A stretch of 64,000 nucleotides of DNA, from positions 68,423 to 132,422 of the forward strand of contig JBFWWU010000012.1 of the NCBI GenBank assembly GCA_050246015.1, read 5' to 3'. The stretch's first letter is position 1. Each line of letters opens with the position of its first letter. The notes under the pieces were generated by a model. That model saw nothing but the letters and a program-made list of their open reading frames with translations, was not told the origin of the DNA and made no database searches. Positions 46,000 through 54,299 of this stretch are shown one piece after another. The translations under genes and the position numbers were made by a program. This DNA comes from JTS-AC122 sp050246015 (GTDB lineage Bacteria > Planctomycetota > Phycisphaerae > Phycisphaerales > UBA1924).

Positions 46000-46034
46000 C
46001 TAAGCGCCAACCGACTCCAGCGCACGACACGATT
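46000..46034 (-). promoter_or_regulatory. promoter-like bipartite element
   Basis: On the minus strand: AATCGTG, 19 nt, GGCGCTTAG, ending 77 bp before the ATG at 45923, with an eight-T run just upstream (46035-46048 region). It is the twin of the element at 40285-40319. Confidence 0.5.
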
Positions 46035-46184
46035 GGGAAAAAAAACGCCGCCAAGAGTCGAGCGTGCAGAGGGGGAAGGGCCCCCGCACGGGCACGTCCC
46101 CACCAGCGGACCTCCAAAGGTCGCTGGACCGTTGACACCAGTGATATCAGATTTGTCCGACCGCGAGGTATCGGCGAGCGCGGC

Positions 46185-49100
46185 TCAACGCGGCGCTCCG
46201 ACTGGAGGCTGGAGACGCCGCAGGAGATGCCCGGCTTCCGCGAGATACCCCGCGATATCCGCCGGTATCGGGTCCTTGAGCGAATCCCGCACCGTGTTGG
46301 CCTGCGAGAGCGCTGCTCCAGCCCGCTCTGGGTCGTTCAGCGCGGAGCGCGCCATCGAAAGAATCGCCCACGCCAGCACGAGGCGTGGCTGCGGGGCGCC
46401 GTCCAGCGCATCGACTATCTTCATCGCGGTCGCGGCTGCCTGCTCGGGCTGACCTCCCCGGAGTTGGGTGATGCCGAGTGTGACGCGGAGCCCGACATCG
46501 TCCGGCAGCACCTGCACGGCGACCTGCATCTGCTCAATCAGCGCCAGCCACTCCGGGCCGGACCGGACGCTTGGCATGTGAAGCAGCGTCGCGTTAGTGA
46601 TCTGGTTCGGATCGTCGCCCCTCGCGGCGATCAGATCGAGCGCGACCGCACGGACGGGCTCCGGTATCGTCACATCGTTCAGGATGCTCGATCGCGCTCG
46701 ATCCGCGACAAATCTCCCCTGCACAAATGCACGATCGACATGCGCCCGGGCCAGGGCCACGAGAAACCGCCTCTCCGCCTGATCACTCTTGGCCGTCTCA
46801 AACGCGATCACCGGTGAGGCATAGTCCGCGACGAGCACGGTCCGGCCGTCGGGCGTGAAGCGCACCGCCCTGCCGTCGGACCACGTCAGGCACTTGAGCG
46901 ACGTGACGAGCTTCATGTCCGCCGTCGAGACAATCCGGAGTTGGTCATCGGAACCGACGGCCGCGAACCGCGACCCGTCCGGGCTAAACGCAAGCGCCTC
47001 CCCGGGCTGCGGCGTCTCGGCGCGACGGATCACCCGCGCGGTCCGGGCGTCGATCAGCACGAGGGCCTGATCGGCCGAAACCACGATCGCCGATTGATCG
47101 GGCGCGAAGACCACCGCACGCACTCGCTCCGTCGCCGTGTACGTACCGGTGACGGTCCGGTCGCCCAGAGAATGCCGGATACGGAGCATGTGTTCGGTGC
47201 CGGGGCACGTCGCGAAGTGGTCCTTGAGTCGCATGCCCCCCCGAGTGATCTCAAGGACCGTGGCATCGTCCGCGCTGAATGAAATCTCGCTGACGGCGGC
47301 GGCGGATCGGTCGGGCCACTCCAGAGGGGCACGATCCGGTGAAGCGGGATCATACTCGATGATGCGCCCGTCCCAGAGTCCGGCCAGGAGTCGATCGCCC
47401 CGGTGAGACCACGCGAGGCTGGTGACCAGCGTCCCGCCGGGAACCGCGAACGAGCCCCGCACGTCCCCACGCTCCGCATCGAAAATGGTCAGCATCGGCG
47501 TACGTCCAGCCACCGCAAGCCAGCGACCGTCGCTCGAAAAAGCAGCGGAGTACAGCGCGTCCCGACTCGGATAGCGCGACCAGACATTCTCGCCGGTCTG
47601 CGTGTCAAACACGCACACCGAGCCCCAGCCGACAATTGCGCTGCGCCGCCCGCTCGGACAGATCACCGCCTTGTACCCGCCCCGGTTGGTCACCGTCACT
47701 GTGAACGGTTGACTACTGGCGAACTCGCGGACGTGCGTCGCGCCGCGCGGGTCCACGCAGTACGCGATCCGCCCCAGATCGTCAACGGTGAAACCCGTTG
47801 CGTTGAGCGGCAGATCGACGCTGAAGAGCGGTTCGTTGGTGGGCCACGCAAAGGTCCTGATGACGCCCTGCCGCGACTCGATGCCGTAGGCGTACTTGCC
47901 CACCTGGCGGATCGATACAACATCCGCGATCGGCACGGGCAGTCTCTGGATGACGCCGCTTCGGGCATCGATCTGATTGACGCGATCGTCCGTGGCGGCC
48001 ACGAGGCCGCACGGTTCGACCGGGAGCATCGCAATGGTGTAGCCCCCGAACCGTGAGATCTCCCGCTGCGATTCCAGGTCCCAAAGCACCAGCCAGCCCG
48101 TGCCTTCGAGCCACAGCAGGACGGATCGGCTGTCTCCGATCGGGCCGTAGACCCGCTGGATCCGCTCGCCGGAATACACAACCCGGTCGAGAATCTCCTC
48201 TCCGTCGAGCGCCACCCGGACCGCGCCCTCCGGCGTACGCCTCCATCGGCCGTTCGTGAACGACGCCCCGAGCAGCGACGACGTCGATTCGGACCACACC
48301 GGCTGCCCCGAGGCGACGTCCCAGAGCGTGGTCACACCCGGGCCGCTCCAGCCGTCGGTACTACTGGATTGGCACGTGATGAGGCGCGAGCCATCCTGAT
48401 TCGCCTGCGGTCCCTGATTTTTCCACACCGCGGACAAGTGCGTGTGGAAGGTCTGGACGGCGCTTCCCGTCGACGTGCTGTAGACTCGCACCTCGCCGGC
48501 GCGAGTCAGAGCGAAGAGGCGCGCCGCGTCCCCCGAGAGTGTCAAGAACGACGTATCCGGCGGCGTGTCAAGCGTGCCCGTGGTCTGGTCGCACGCCCAG
48601 GTCAGGTGCGACCATTCCCACCCGCGGAGTTCCGGCGGCGAGTCCGTCAGCGCCGCCCGCGCCTGGGCAATGCTGCCCTGTTCCTTCCCCACCGCCGCCA
48701 GGCCCATCGCCAGCCGATAGGCGAGTTCCGTGGCCTCCTTGGCCGTGGAGTCCGCACGCTTGCGTTCGGCTGTTTCCGCCTCGGCGGCATTGAGCGCGCG
48801 ACGCTCCGACTTCACCGCCGCGTTGCGAGCACGAAGCGCCCACAGCGCGCCGGTGCTGGTTCCAATGAGCCCGAGGATCAGGGTGACCAGCAGCACCGTC
48901 GCGACCGCTACCTCGCGCCGATGACGCCGGATGAACTTTCGCACTCGGTACGCCGCCGTTGGCGGGCCCGCTTCGAGCGGCTCGTGGTTCAGATGCCGCC
49001 AGACGTCCCGCCCCAGATCCGCGGCCGACGCGTAGCGACGCGTTCGATCCTTCTCGATGCACCGCATCACGATCCAGTCCAGTTCCCCGCGCACCGCCGA

Positions 49101-50159
49101 ACGCAGATGCGCCGGCTCGGTCTGCCGCTGCGCCGCGATCTCCCCGATCGTTTCAATCGTGCTCAGCCGCGTGCTCGGGCGTGGCGGTTCTACCTCACGA
49201 ATCAGCCGACACAGTTCGTCAAACGCCGCCGAACGCAGGCGCCGTGAATCGAACGGCGTCACCCCGATCAGCAGTTCGTACAGCAGCACCCCCAGCGAAT
49301 ACACGTCCGTCCGGGTGTCGATGTCGATGCCCCCCCCACTCTCCTGGCCCGCCTGCTCCGGGCTCATGTACTCCGGTGTGCCGATGAGTTGTCGGCTTTC
49401 AGTGAAGACCGTGCGTTCCGTGAGTCGCGACTCCGTCGCCTTGGCGATTCCGAAGTCAATCACCTTGGGCGCCGGACGCTCCCCGTCGTCAAGGGACACC
49501 AGAATGTTCGATGGTTTGAGGTCGCGATGGATGATCCCCCGCTGGTGGGCGTGCTGAACGGCCTCGCAGATCCGTGAGAACAGTTCCAGCCTCGCACGCA
49601 GGCCCAGTCGATGGTTGTTGCAGAACTGCGTGACCGGCTCGCCAGGAACCAGTTCCATCACGAAGAACGGCCGGCCCGTCGCCGTCGCGCCAGCATCCAG
49701 AACCTTCGCGATGCTCGGGTGATCCATCAGCGCCAGCGCCTGCCGCTCCTGCTCAAAGCGACTGATCACCTGCTTCGTGTCCATCCCCATCTTGATGATC
49801 TTCAGCGCGACGCGCCGGCGGATCGGGTGCTCCTGCTCAGCCAAGTACACCACCCCGAATCCCCCTTCCCCGATCTGCTCCAGCAGGTGATACGGCCCGA
49901 TCCAATCACCGATCCCCCTCTGAATCCCGGCATCGGCCACGATGGTCCGGGCAAGCGCCTCCGCCGCGCCCGGCGCGGCCTCAAGAAATCCCCCCGCTGA
50001 TTCCAGTTCAGCCAGCAGGACCCGCACCTCCGCCACGATTCCTTCTCCATCCGGCTCGGCCCGGCTGGCTCGTTCAAGCAGCTCGGCACGCCCGATCGGG
50101 TCGGCGCGGAGCGCCTCGTCGAATAGGTCCTTGATCCGGCTGACCCGATTCAACGACAT
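46185..50159 (-). CDS. Hanks-type Ser/Thr protein kinase with WD40-like propeller
   Basis: 1324 residues. The kinase domain (about 88-370) has IGEGGFGVVYLAEQ, VALKIIKMG, HRDLKPSNILV and DFGIAKAT, all intact. A membrane helix (about 410-435; VAVATVLLVTLILGLIGTSTGALWAL) and a short Ala/Glu-rich coiled coil follow. About 600 residues of WD40-like blades come next (ALAFSPDGSRFAAVGSDDQLRIVS; AVRFTPDGRTVLVADYAS; AAFSSDGRWLAVAG), then a helical C-terminal segment of about 120 residues. The propeller would sit outside the membrane as a sensor or docking platform. The ECF sigma gene ends 19 bp upstream. Five dockerin genes follow downstream on the same strand. Confidence 0.92.
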   Translation of the reverse strand: MSLNRVSRIKDLFDEALRADPIGRAELLERASRAEPDGEGIVAEVRVLLAELESAGGFLEAAPGAAEALARTIVADAGIQRGIGDWIGPYHLLEQIGEGGFGVVYLAEQEHPIRRRVALKIIKMGMDTKQVISRFEQERQALALMDHPSIAKVLDAGATATGRPFFVMELVPGEPVTQFCNNHRLGLRARLELFSRICEAVQHAHQRGIIHRDLKPSNILVSLDDGERPAPKVIDFGIAKATESRLTERTVFTESRQLIGTPEYMSPEQAGQESGGGIDIDTRTDVYSLGVLLYELLIGVTPFDSRRLRSAAFDELCRLIREVEPPRPSTRLSTIETIGEIAAQRQTEPAHLRSAVRGELDWIVMRCIEKDRTRRYASAADLGRDVWRHLNHEPLEAGPPTAAYRVRKFIRRHRREVAVATVLLVTLILGLIGTSTGALWALRARNAAVKSERRALNAAEAETAERKRADSTAKEATELAYRLAMGLAAVGKEQGSIAQARAALTDSPPELRGWEWSHLTWACDQTTGTLDTPPDTSFLTLSGDAARLFALTRAGEVRVYSTSTGSAVQTFHTHLSAVWKNQGPQANQDGSRLITCQSSSTDGWSGPGVTTLWDVASGQPVWSESTSSLLGASFTNGRWRRTPEGAVRVALDGEEILDRVVYSGERIQRVYGPIGDSRSVLLWLEGTGWLVLWDLESQREISRFGGYTIAMLPVEPCGLVAATDDRVNQIDARSGVIQRLPVPIADVVSIRQVGKYAYGIESRQGVIRTFAWPTNEPLFSVDLPLNATGFTVDDLGRIAYCVDPRGATHVREFASSQPFTVTVTNRGGYKAVICPSGRRSAIVGWGSVCVFDTQTGENVWSRYPSRDALYSAAFSSDGRWLAVAGRTPMLTIFDAERGDVRGSFAVPGGTLVTSLAWSHRGDRLLAGLWDGRIIEYDPASPDRAPLEWPDRSAAAVSEISFSADDATVLEITRGGMRLKDHFATCPGTEHMLRIRHSLGDRTVTGTYTATERVRAVVFAPDQSAIVVSADQALVLIDARTARVIRRAETPQPGEALAFSPDGSRFAAVGSDDQLRIVSTADMKLVTSLKCLTWSDGRAVRFTPDGRTVLVADYASPVIAFETAKSDQAERRFLVALARAHVDRAFVQGRFVADRARSSILNDVTIPEPVRAVALDLIAARGDDPNQITNATLLHMPSVRSGPEWLALIEQMQVAVQVLPDDVGLRVTLGITQLRGGQPEQAAATAMKIVDALDGAPQPRLVLAWAILSMARSALNDPERAGAALSQANTVRDSLKDPIPADIAGYLAEAGHLLRRLQPPVGAPR

Positions 50160-50178
50160 GCATCCTCCCGATCCTCGC

Positions 50179-50787
50179 TCAGGGCGTGTTCGAACGCATC
50201 AGCCAGAGCAGCCTTGCTCGCGCAAATGCCCAGTCCCGGTCAATCGTCCGCGCCGATACGCCCAGCGCCTCCGCGGTCTCCTCCACGCTCAAGCCCGCGA
50301 AAAAACGTAGATGGACAATCGTCGCCGATTGCGGGTCCTCCCGTTCGAACCGCTCCAGCGCATCGTTGAGCATGAGCATGCTCTCCGGTTCGGGCTCGAC
50401 CGCGAGCGTGAGTTCAGACAGTTGAACTTTGCCCGGCGCACGCTTCCCGTCCCCGCCTCGCTTGTGCCGGGCACGCGATCGGGCCCGTTCCACGAGGATC
50501 CGACGCATGGCTCCCCCGGCCGCCGCGAAAAAGTGCCCCCGACTCTGCCACGACACCGGGCCGCTCCCAACCAGCCGCAAGTACGCCTCGTGAACAAGTG
50601 CCGTGGGCTGCAGAGTGTCCCCCGCCCGTTCAGCCTTCATGCGGTTCCGCGCCAAGTGTCGCAGTCCGTCGTACACCAGTCGAAATAACTCGTCCGACGC
50701 GCCGCTGTTACCGGACGCGCACGCCTCCAGCGCCAGTGTGATCTGCGGGGAATCGTCACCGTTAGCGCCAGGTACTGTGCTCCCCAT
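50179..50787 (-). CDS. ECF-type RNA polymerase sigma factor
   Basis: 202 residues from the ATG at 50787; a GTG at 50805 would add six. Region 2: FRLVYDGLRHLARNRMKAERAGDTLQ, ALVHEAYLRLVG, HFFAAAGGAMRRILVERARSRARHKRGG. Region 4: IVHLRFFAGLSVEETAEALGVSARTIDRDWAFARARLLWLM. It is the same subgroup as the factors encoded at 16857 and 26008. It is first of a leftward cluster (sigma, kinase, then dockerin proteins), so its promoter lies in the largely empty 0.6 kb to its right. Confidence 0.92.
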   Translation of the reverse strand: MGSTVPGANGDDSPQITLALEACASGNSGASDELFRLVYDGLRHLARNRMKAERAGDTLQPTALVHEAYLRLVGSGPVSWQSRGHFFAAAGGAMRRILVERARSRARHKRGGDGKRAPGKVQLSELTLAVEPEPESMLMLNDALERFEREDPQSATIVHLRFFAGLSVEETAEALGVSARTIDRDWAFARARLLWLMRSNTP

Positions 50788-51370
50788 CGGTATCGCCTCT
50801 TCCACGCGTCAGTCGTGAAATCCAAACTATACCGATTCCTCGTCCACGTGCAACCCCCGACGCGACCTACTTTCTCGCTCCCCGGCAAGACGATCCCGGC
50901 GGCGTCGCTCATGTGCCGCCGGGCATGCTCGATATGCACCGCTCGTGACTGCCGGCTCGTGGAACCACATCACCTGTCCGCCCACTGCGGGTGTGCACGT
51001 CGGCTTCGTTCACGCGCGTGCATCTCGCACCCGACACCGCGGCCTCCAGTGAGAGCCACACGCACGATCTGAGGAAACGACTACGCCGGGATTGGCGAGG
51101 ATGGGCCCGCGGTGACCGCATTGCACTGGGTCACCCTCGCCCACCCGGGCGACGCCATCAACCACAACGCGCGCAGGCAGCGCCACCCGCTGCCCGTTTG
51201 TGCCCGTCATTGACATCCAAGACGCGGCGCTTCGTTCTGCGGAATCCCCCACAACATGCAAGAACGTGTAAGATCGGGCAGCGCCCACACCGCCCTGTTC
51301 GCTACCAGGTGAAACCGAATGGAAGCAAGCAGGTTGCCCGGCGTCGAACCTGTTCCAAGTACGGCAGCGA
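50788..51370. other. intergenic region, no gene seen
   Basis: About 580 bp with no convincing reading frame on either strand, no repeats that stand out and no RNA gene that I can recognise. It should contain the promoter of the sigma/kinase cluster. Decayed coding sequence is possible because the flank to the right consists of gene remnants. Confidence 0.4.
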
Positions 51371-51404
51371 ACAGCCCCGGCTCGGTACCCCGAGCCGGGG
51401 CTGT
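51371..51404 (-). terminator. 15-bp perfect hairpin after dockerin remnant
   Basis: A 15-bp perfect inverted repeat (ACAGCCCCGGCTCGG and its complement) with a 4-nt loop begins 31 bases past the stop of the dockerin remnant. It is the longest perfect stem I see in the window. On the minus strand it is followed only by TT, so the terminator role is likely but not certain. Confidence 0.6.
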
Positions 51405-51434
51405 GCGAGGCGTCGGCCCCCGTGCGTGCGTGGA

Positions 51435-51704
51435 TCAGCCCTTGAAAAACGACGCCAGGAAGTCGACGAAGTCCTGCGATGTGACCGTGCCGTCGCGGTT
51501 GTAGTCCGCCAAGCCCACCGCGACGTGCACCGGGACTTCCGCGGCGACGGCTCCCCTTCGCGGCTTTGGGCGCGTTACAGGCTGGTTCCGACTCCGCGCT
51601 GCGTCCGGGCCGAGCGAAGCGAGGTGGATCTGTACGCGCATGCAGAGACTTCGCCGGACGTCACCAACGGGCACTCGCCCAGCAGCGCGAAGCACGGATC
51701 CCAC
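51435..51704 (-). pseudogene. orphan dockerin tail
   Basis: The last 25 codons (51435-51512) read LADYNRDGTVTSQDFVDFLASFFKG, one half of a dockerin. Upstream codons form no recognisable domain or signal peptide. The first calcium loop and the terminal Gly-Cys are missing. It looks like the surviving 3' end of a lost exported protein, still followed by its hairpin terminator. Confidence 0.6.
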
Positions 51705-51758
51705 GTCGCGTTGCGAATGTTTGAGGCTACATTACATGTGCTCGCATGCATATGATTC

Positions 51759-53099
51759 TCACGGGCACCCCGTCAGTAACGCCGCGAGGAAGTCGAAGAA
51801 GTCCTGCGTGTTCACCGACTCGTCCCGGTTGAAATCACCTGGGCATCCGCTCCAGACCCCGGTGCACATCGGGAGCGTGAAGCACTTGACCTCCGAGCAG
51901 CACTCGTTCCCGTTGTTGTGGACGCTGATGCGGAGACAGACCGTTGATCCAGGCGTGGCGTTGGCAATCCTCGTGGTCAGGCCCGTGGCCGTGTACTTGT
52001 CGGTCGAATCCACGTCGCCGTCGCCATCAACATCATCCATCCAGTGATGGCGCGCCCCCCCGCCGTACGAGTCGTAGGCGACTCGCTCGTGCAACGCGCC
52101 GGAACTGTTCAGCATCGCCACCACGCTGAACTGTACGTCGCTCACGGCGTAGACCGTTGCATCACCGGCATCCAAACAATCGCCGTCCATGTTCGCATCA
52201 CGTCTTCGCGCCACCAAGTCATCGATGTACCGGGCCCCCCACAGGTTCTGCATGTGGCGGTTGATGCCCGAACTCGAAACATAGTTCTCATCGACGCGTT
52301 CCTCAACGAGCCGCCACGACGCGTCGTAATACAGCCGCGTCTGCTGATCCAGCCCGTCGGCGGGCGTGGACGTGTCGTGCCGCTTGACCGTCCGCCAGTG
52401 CAGGCCGTTGTATTCGTATTCCGACAGCGTCGTCGCCCCCCCGCTCGGCAGCGGCTGGTTCTGCACCTTCACCAGCCGGTTCCAGGCGTCGTGCACGTAC
52501 ACGCTCTTGAGCGACGCCGACCGCTCGCGTTCCGTCATGTTCCCGGCGTCGTCGTAGGCGAACGGGAGCGTCACCCCGGTGCCGCCCGGCGCATCGCGGT
52601 CCATCTCGTCGATCTCGTTGGCGAAGTTGTGGTCGCGCGTCTGCACTTCGCTGCCTGCGTACGTGCTGCTCCCATCCAGATCATTCCTGAAGACTGTCCA
52701 GTTGCCCAGCATGTCAAGGTCGCACTGCTGAGAACCGTTGCCGACGGTGATGGTCTGCGCGCCGGGGTTGTACACGCCTCGCTTGGCTTCCTTGAGGCGG
52801 TCCAGGCCGTCGTACTCGAACTTGAAGTCGCGGTCGGCCCACCCGCCGGGGCTGCCGCCGCCGGGGCGAGAATCCCATCGCGCGATCCGATTCGAGGCGC
52901 GGTCGTAATGATAACTCTCGCTGAAGACCGGCGTTCGAGTGGGATAGCCGGCGCCCGCGCCGGAGCCGGCGGTCAGGTTGCCATCGACCCAGGCGTGCCG
53001 TGCGACGCGGCCGAGGTGGTCCCAGCCGTGATACTGGCCCCCCACGTTGCGCGTGCCGTCGGCCTGCAGCGTGCGATCAATACCGGACGGGCCAGCCAC
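51759..53099 (-). CDS. RHS-repeat fragment fused to a dockerin tail
   Basis: 446 residues. Residues ~25-330 are RHS/YD repeats (HLGRVARHAWVDG, ESYHYDRASNRIARWD, FEYDGLDRLKEAKRG, FAYDDAGNMTERE, YEYNGLHWRTVKRHD, LYYDASWRLVEERVDE). The usual RHS core then breaks off at VAYDSYGGGARHHWMDDVDGDG. It joins a Cys-containing tail (TVCLRISVHNNGNECC, CFTLPMC) and a single dockerin loop (GDFNRDESVNTQDFFDFL) ending TGCP. There is no signal peptide or N-terminal wall domain, and RHS-like codons continue a little upstream of the nominal GTG at 53099 until they meet the recombinase gene. I read it as a 5'-truncated, internally deleted gene, perhaps not functional. Confidence 0.7.
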   Translation of the reverse strand: MAGPSGIDRTLQADGTRNVGGQYHGWDHLGRVARHAWVDGNLTAGSGAGAGYPTRTPVFSESYHYDRASNRIARWDSRPGGGSPGGWADRDFKFEYDGLDRLKEAKRGVYNPGAQTITVGNGSQQCDLDMLGNWTVFRNDLDGSSTYAGSEVQTRDHNFANEIDEMDRDAPGGTGVTLPFAYDDAGNMTERERSASLKSVYVHDAWNRLVKVQNQPLPSGGATTLSEYEYNGLHWRTVKRHDTSTPADGLDQQTRLYYDASWRLVEERVDENYVSSSGINRHMQNLWGARYIDDLVARRRDANMDGDCLDAGDATVYAVSDVQFSVVAMLNSSGALHERVAYDSYGGGARHHWMDDVDGDGDVDSTDKYTATGLTTRIANATPGSTVCLRISVHNNGNECCSEVKCFTLPMCTGVWSGCPGDFNRDESVNTQDFFDFLAALLTGCP

Positions 53100-53728
53100 A
53101 CGTTTCTGAGTGCGAACACCGCCCTGCCCGACCCCCTCGCCGCAAACCCCGCCGCCGCTTCCCGCCCGAGGTCCTCAGCGACAGCGAAGTGCGGGCGCTC
53201 GTGGGGGCGTGCGACCTGAACACCGGTGTGGGCGTCCGCAACGCCGCGCTGCTCGCCGTCCTCTATCGCAGCGGCCTGCGCATCACCGAGGCCCTGCTGC
53301 TGCGCCCGAAGGACGTGGACCCGGCGTCGGGCACCATCCGCGTTCTCTTCGGCAAGCGGGGGTACGCTCGGACCGTCGGCATCGACCCCGGCGCCCTGGC
53401 CTGGGTCGCCGACTGGCTCGCCGTGCGGGCGACGTGGCCCGTAGACGGCCACGCCCCGCTCTTCTGCACAAGGCACGGCGAGGCGATCGCACCAGCCTAC
53501 TTTCGCCGCTTGTTGCCGAGTCTCGGGCGGAAGGCCGGGATCTTCAAGCGAGTCCACGCCCACGGCCTCCGCCACACGATGGCTGCTCAATTGCGTGCGG
53601 AAGGGATCGACATCCTCGTCATCTCGCGCCAACTCGGGCACCGGTCGATTTCCACGACGGCGCGGTATCTGGACCACATCGCACCGATGGCGGTGGTTGA
53701 GGCGGTGAGGAAGAGGGAGTGGCGATAG
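53000..53728 (+). CDS. tyrosine recombinase, catalytic domain only
   Basis: The recognisable protein begins at about 53113 (RPARPPRRKPRRRFPPEVLSD) and is ~205 residues long. The only in-frame upstream start is a GTG at 53000, inside the divergent RHS gene. The catalytic set is complete: Arg in YRSGLRITEALLL, Lys in FGKRGYART, His-X-X-Arg in HGLRHTMAAQL, His in QLGHRSIS and the nucleophile Tyr in TARYLDHI. The N-terminal core-binding domain of XerC/phage integrases is missing, which is seen in some stand-alone small integrases. It could be an active recombinase or a 5' truncation made when the RHS junction formed. Confidence 0.7.
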   Translation: MRRGRGGPSRDTGPPRCACRRPAACDQYRTGQPHVSECEHRPARPPRRKPRRRFPPEVLSDSEVRALVGACDLNTGVGVRNAALLAVLYRSGLRITEALLLRPKDVDPASGTIRVLFGKRGYARTVGIDPGALAWVADWLAVRATWPVDGHAPLFCTRHGEAIAPAYFRRLLPSLGRKAGIFKRVHAHGLRHTMAAQLRAEGIDILVISRQLGHRSISTTARYLDHIAPMAVVEAVRKREWR

Positions 53729-53960
53729 CAAGAACAATTCCGACAAAATTACGAATTGGGATAGGCGCGTCCCCCTATTGCTGGTACCTTGCACCGAGTA
53801 AGGGCGCGGGCCAGCGGCTCGCGCGATTCGGGAATTGAGTCAAATAACCCGGCGTAACTGAGGACATGGCATCCGCGCTTCTGGCTTGGCTGCGTGCTCG
53901 CGGGCCAGCTTTTCTTGGCGTCGGCTGGGCGGTAGGGCATTCTTTCCATAAGGGGAACAC

Positions 53961-54299
53961 ATGAGTCGGGTGAGGACAGTCGCGGCGCGGCGAGCGATAT
54001 CGGTGTGCGTTTTGGGTTGTTTGTTCGGCGGAAGCATCCACATGCAGCATGCCAGTGCACAAGTCGATGGCGGTGCCGGCCCCGCCGAACCCGCCCGCGT
54101 GCGGGTCCAAGATGAGCGTTCCGATGGGAGAACGGTCCGGACGCTCTCGGTCGATGCACCGGAGGACGGTCGTTCCGGCGGCCCCGGCGGCGTTTCCACC
54201 GTACCTTCCGCCAAGTACGCGATGCGAGGATGTTTCAGCTGCCAGCAGCGACGGTGCCTCGCCCCGCCACGCCCGATGACCCCAACCCGGCACCCGTGA
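53961..54299 (+). CDS. signal-peptide start of the subtilisin-like protease, out of frame
   Basis: 112 codons starting at an ATG with AAGGGG upstream. The N-terminus is a good signal peptide (RRAISVCVLGCLFGGSIHMQHASAQ). The frame then continues naturally to about SVDAPEDGRSGGPGGVS before running into the protease gene in the wrong frame. The protease body, whose own frame is open from 54116, has no signal peptide. The two therefore look like one gene broken by a one-base loss (or two-base gain) somewhere in 54116-54299. Confidence 0.6.
   Translation: MSRVRTVAARRAISVCVLGCLFGGSIHMQHASAQVDGGAGPAEPARVRVQDERSDGRTVRTLSVDAPEDGRSGGPGGVSTVPSAKYAMRGCFSCQQRRCLAPPRPMTPTRHP

Noticed and set aside
50991..51755. 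254-codon open frame on the plus strand in the near-empty region
   Set aside because: Arg/Pro-rich, no ribosome site or domain, and it crosses the dockerin remnant and its hairpin on the other strand.
54220..54260. Programmed -1 ribosomal frameshift joining the signal peptide to the protease
   Set aside because: No X-XXY-YYZ slippery heptamer is visible in the relevant frame and two other frame breaks occur nearby, so mutation or sequencing loss is simpler.
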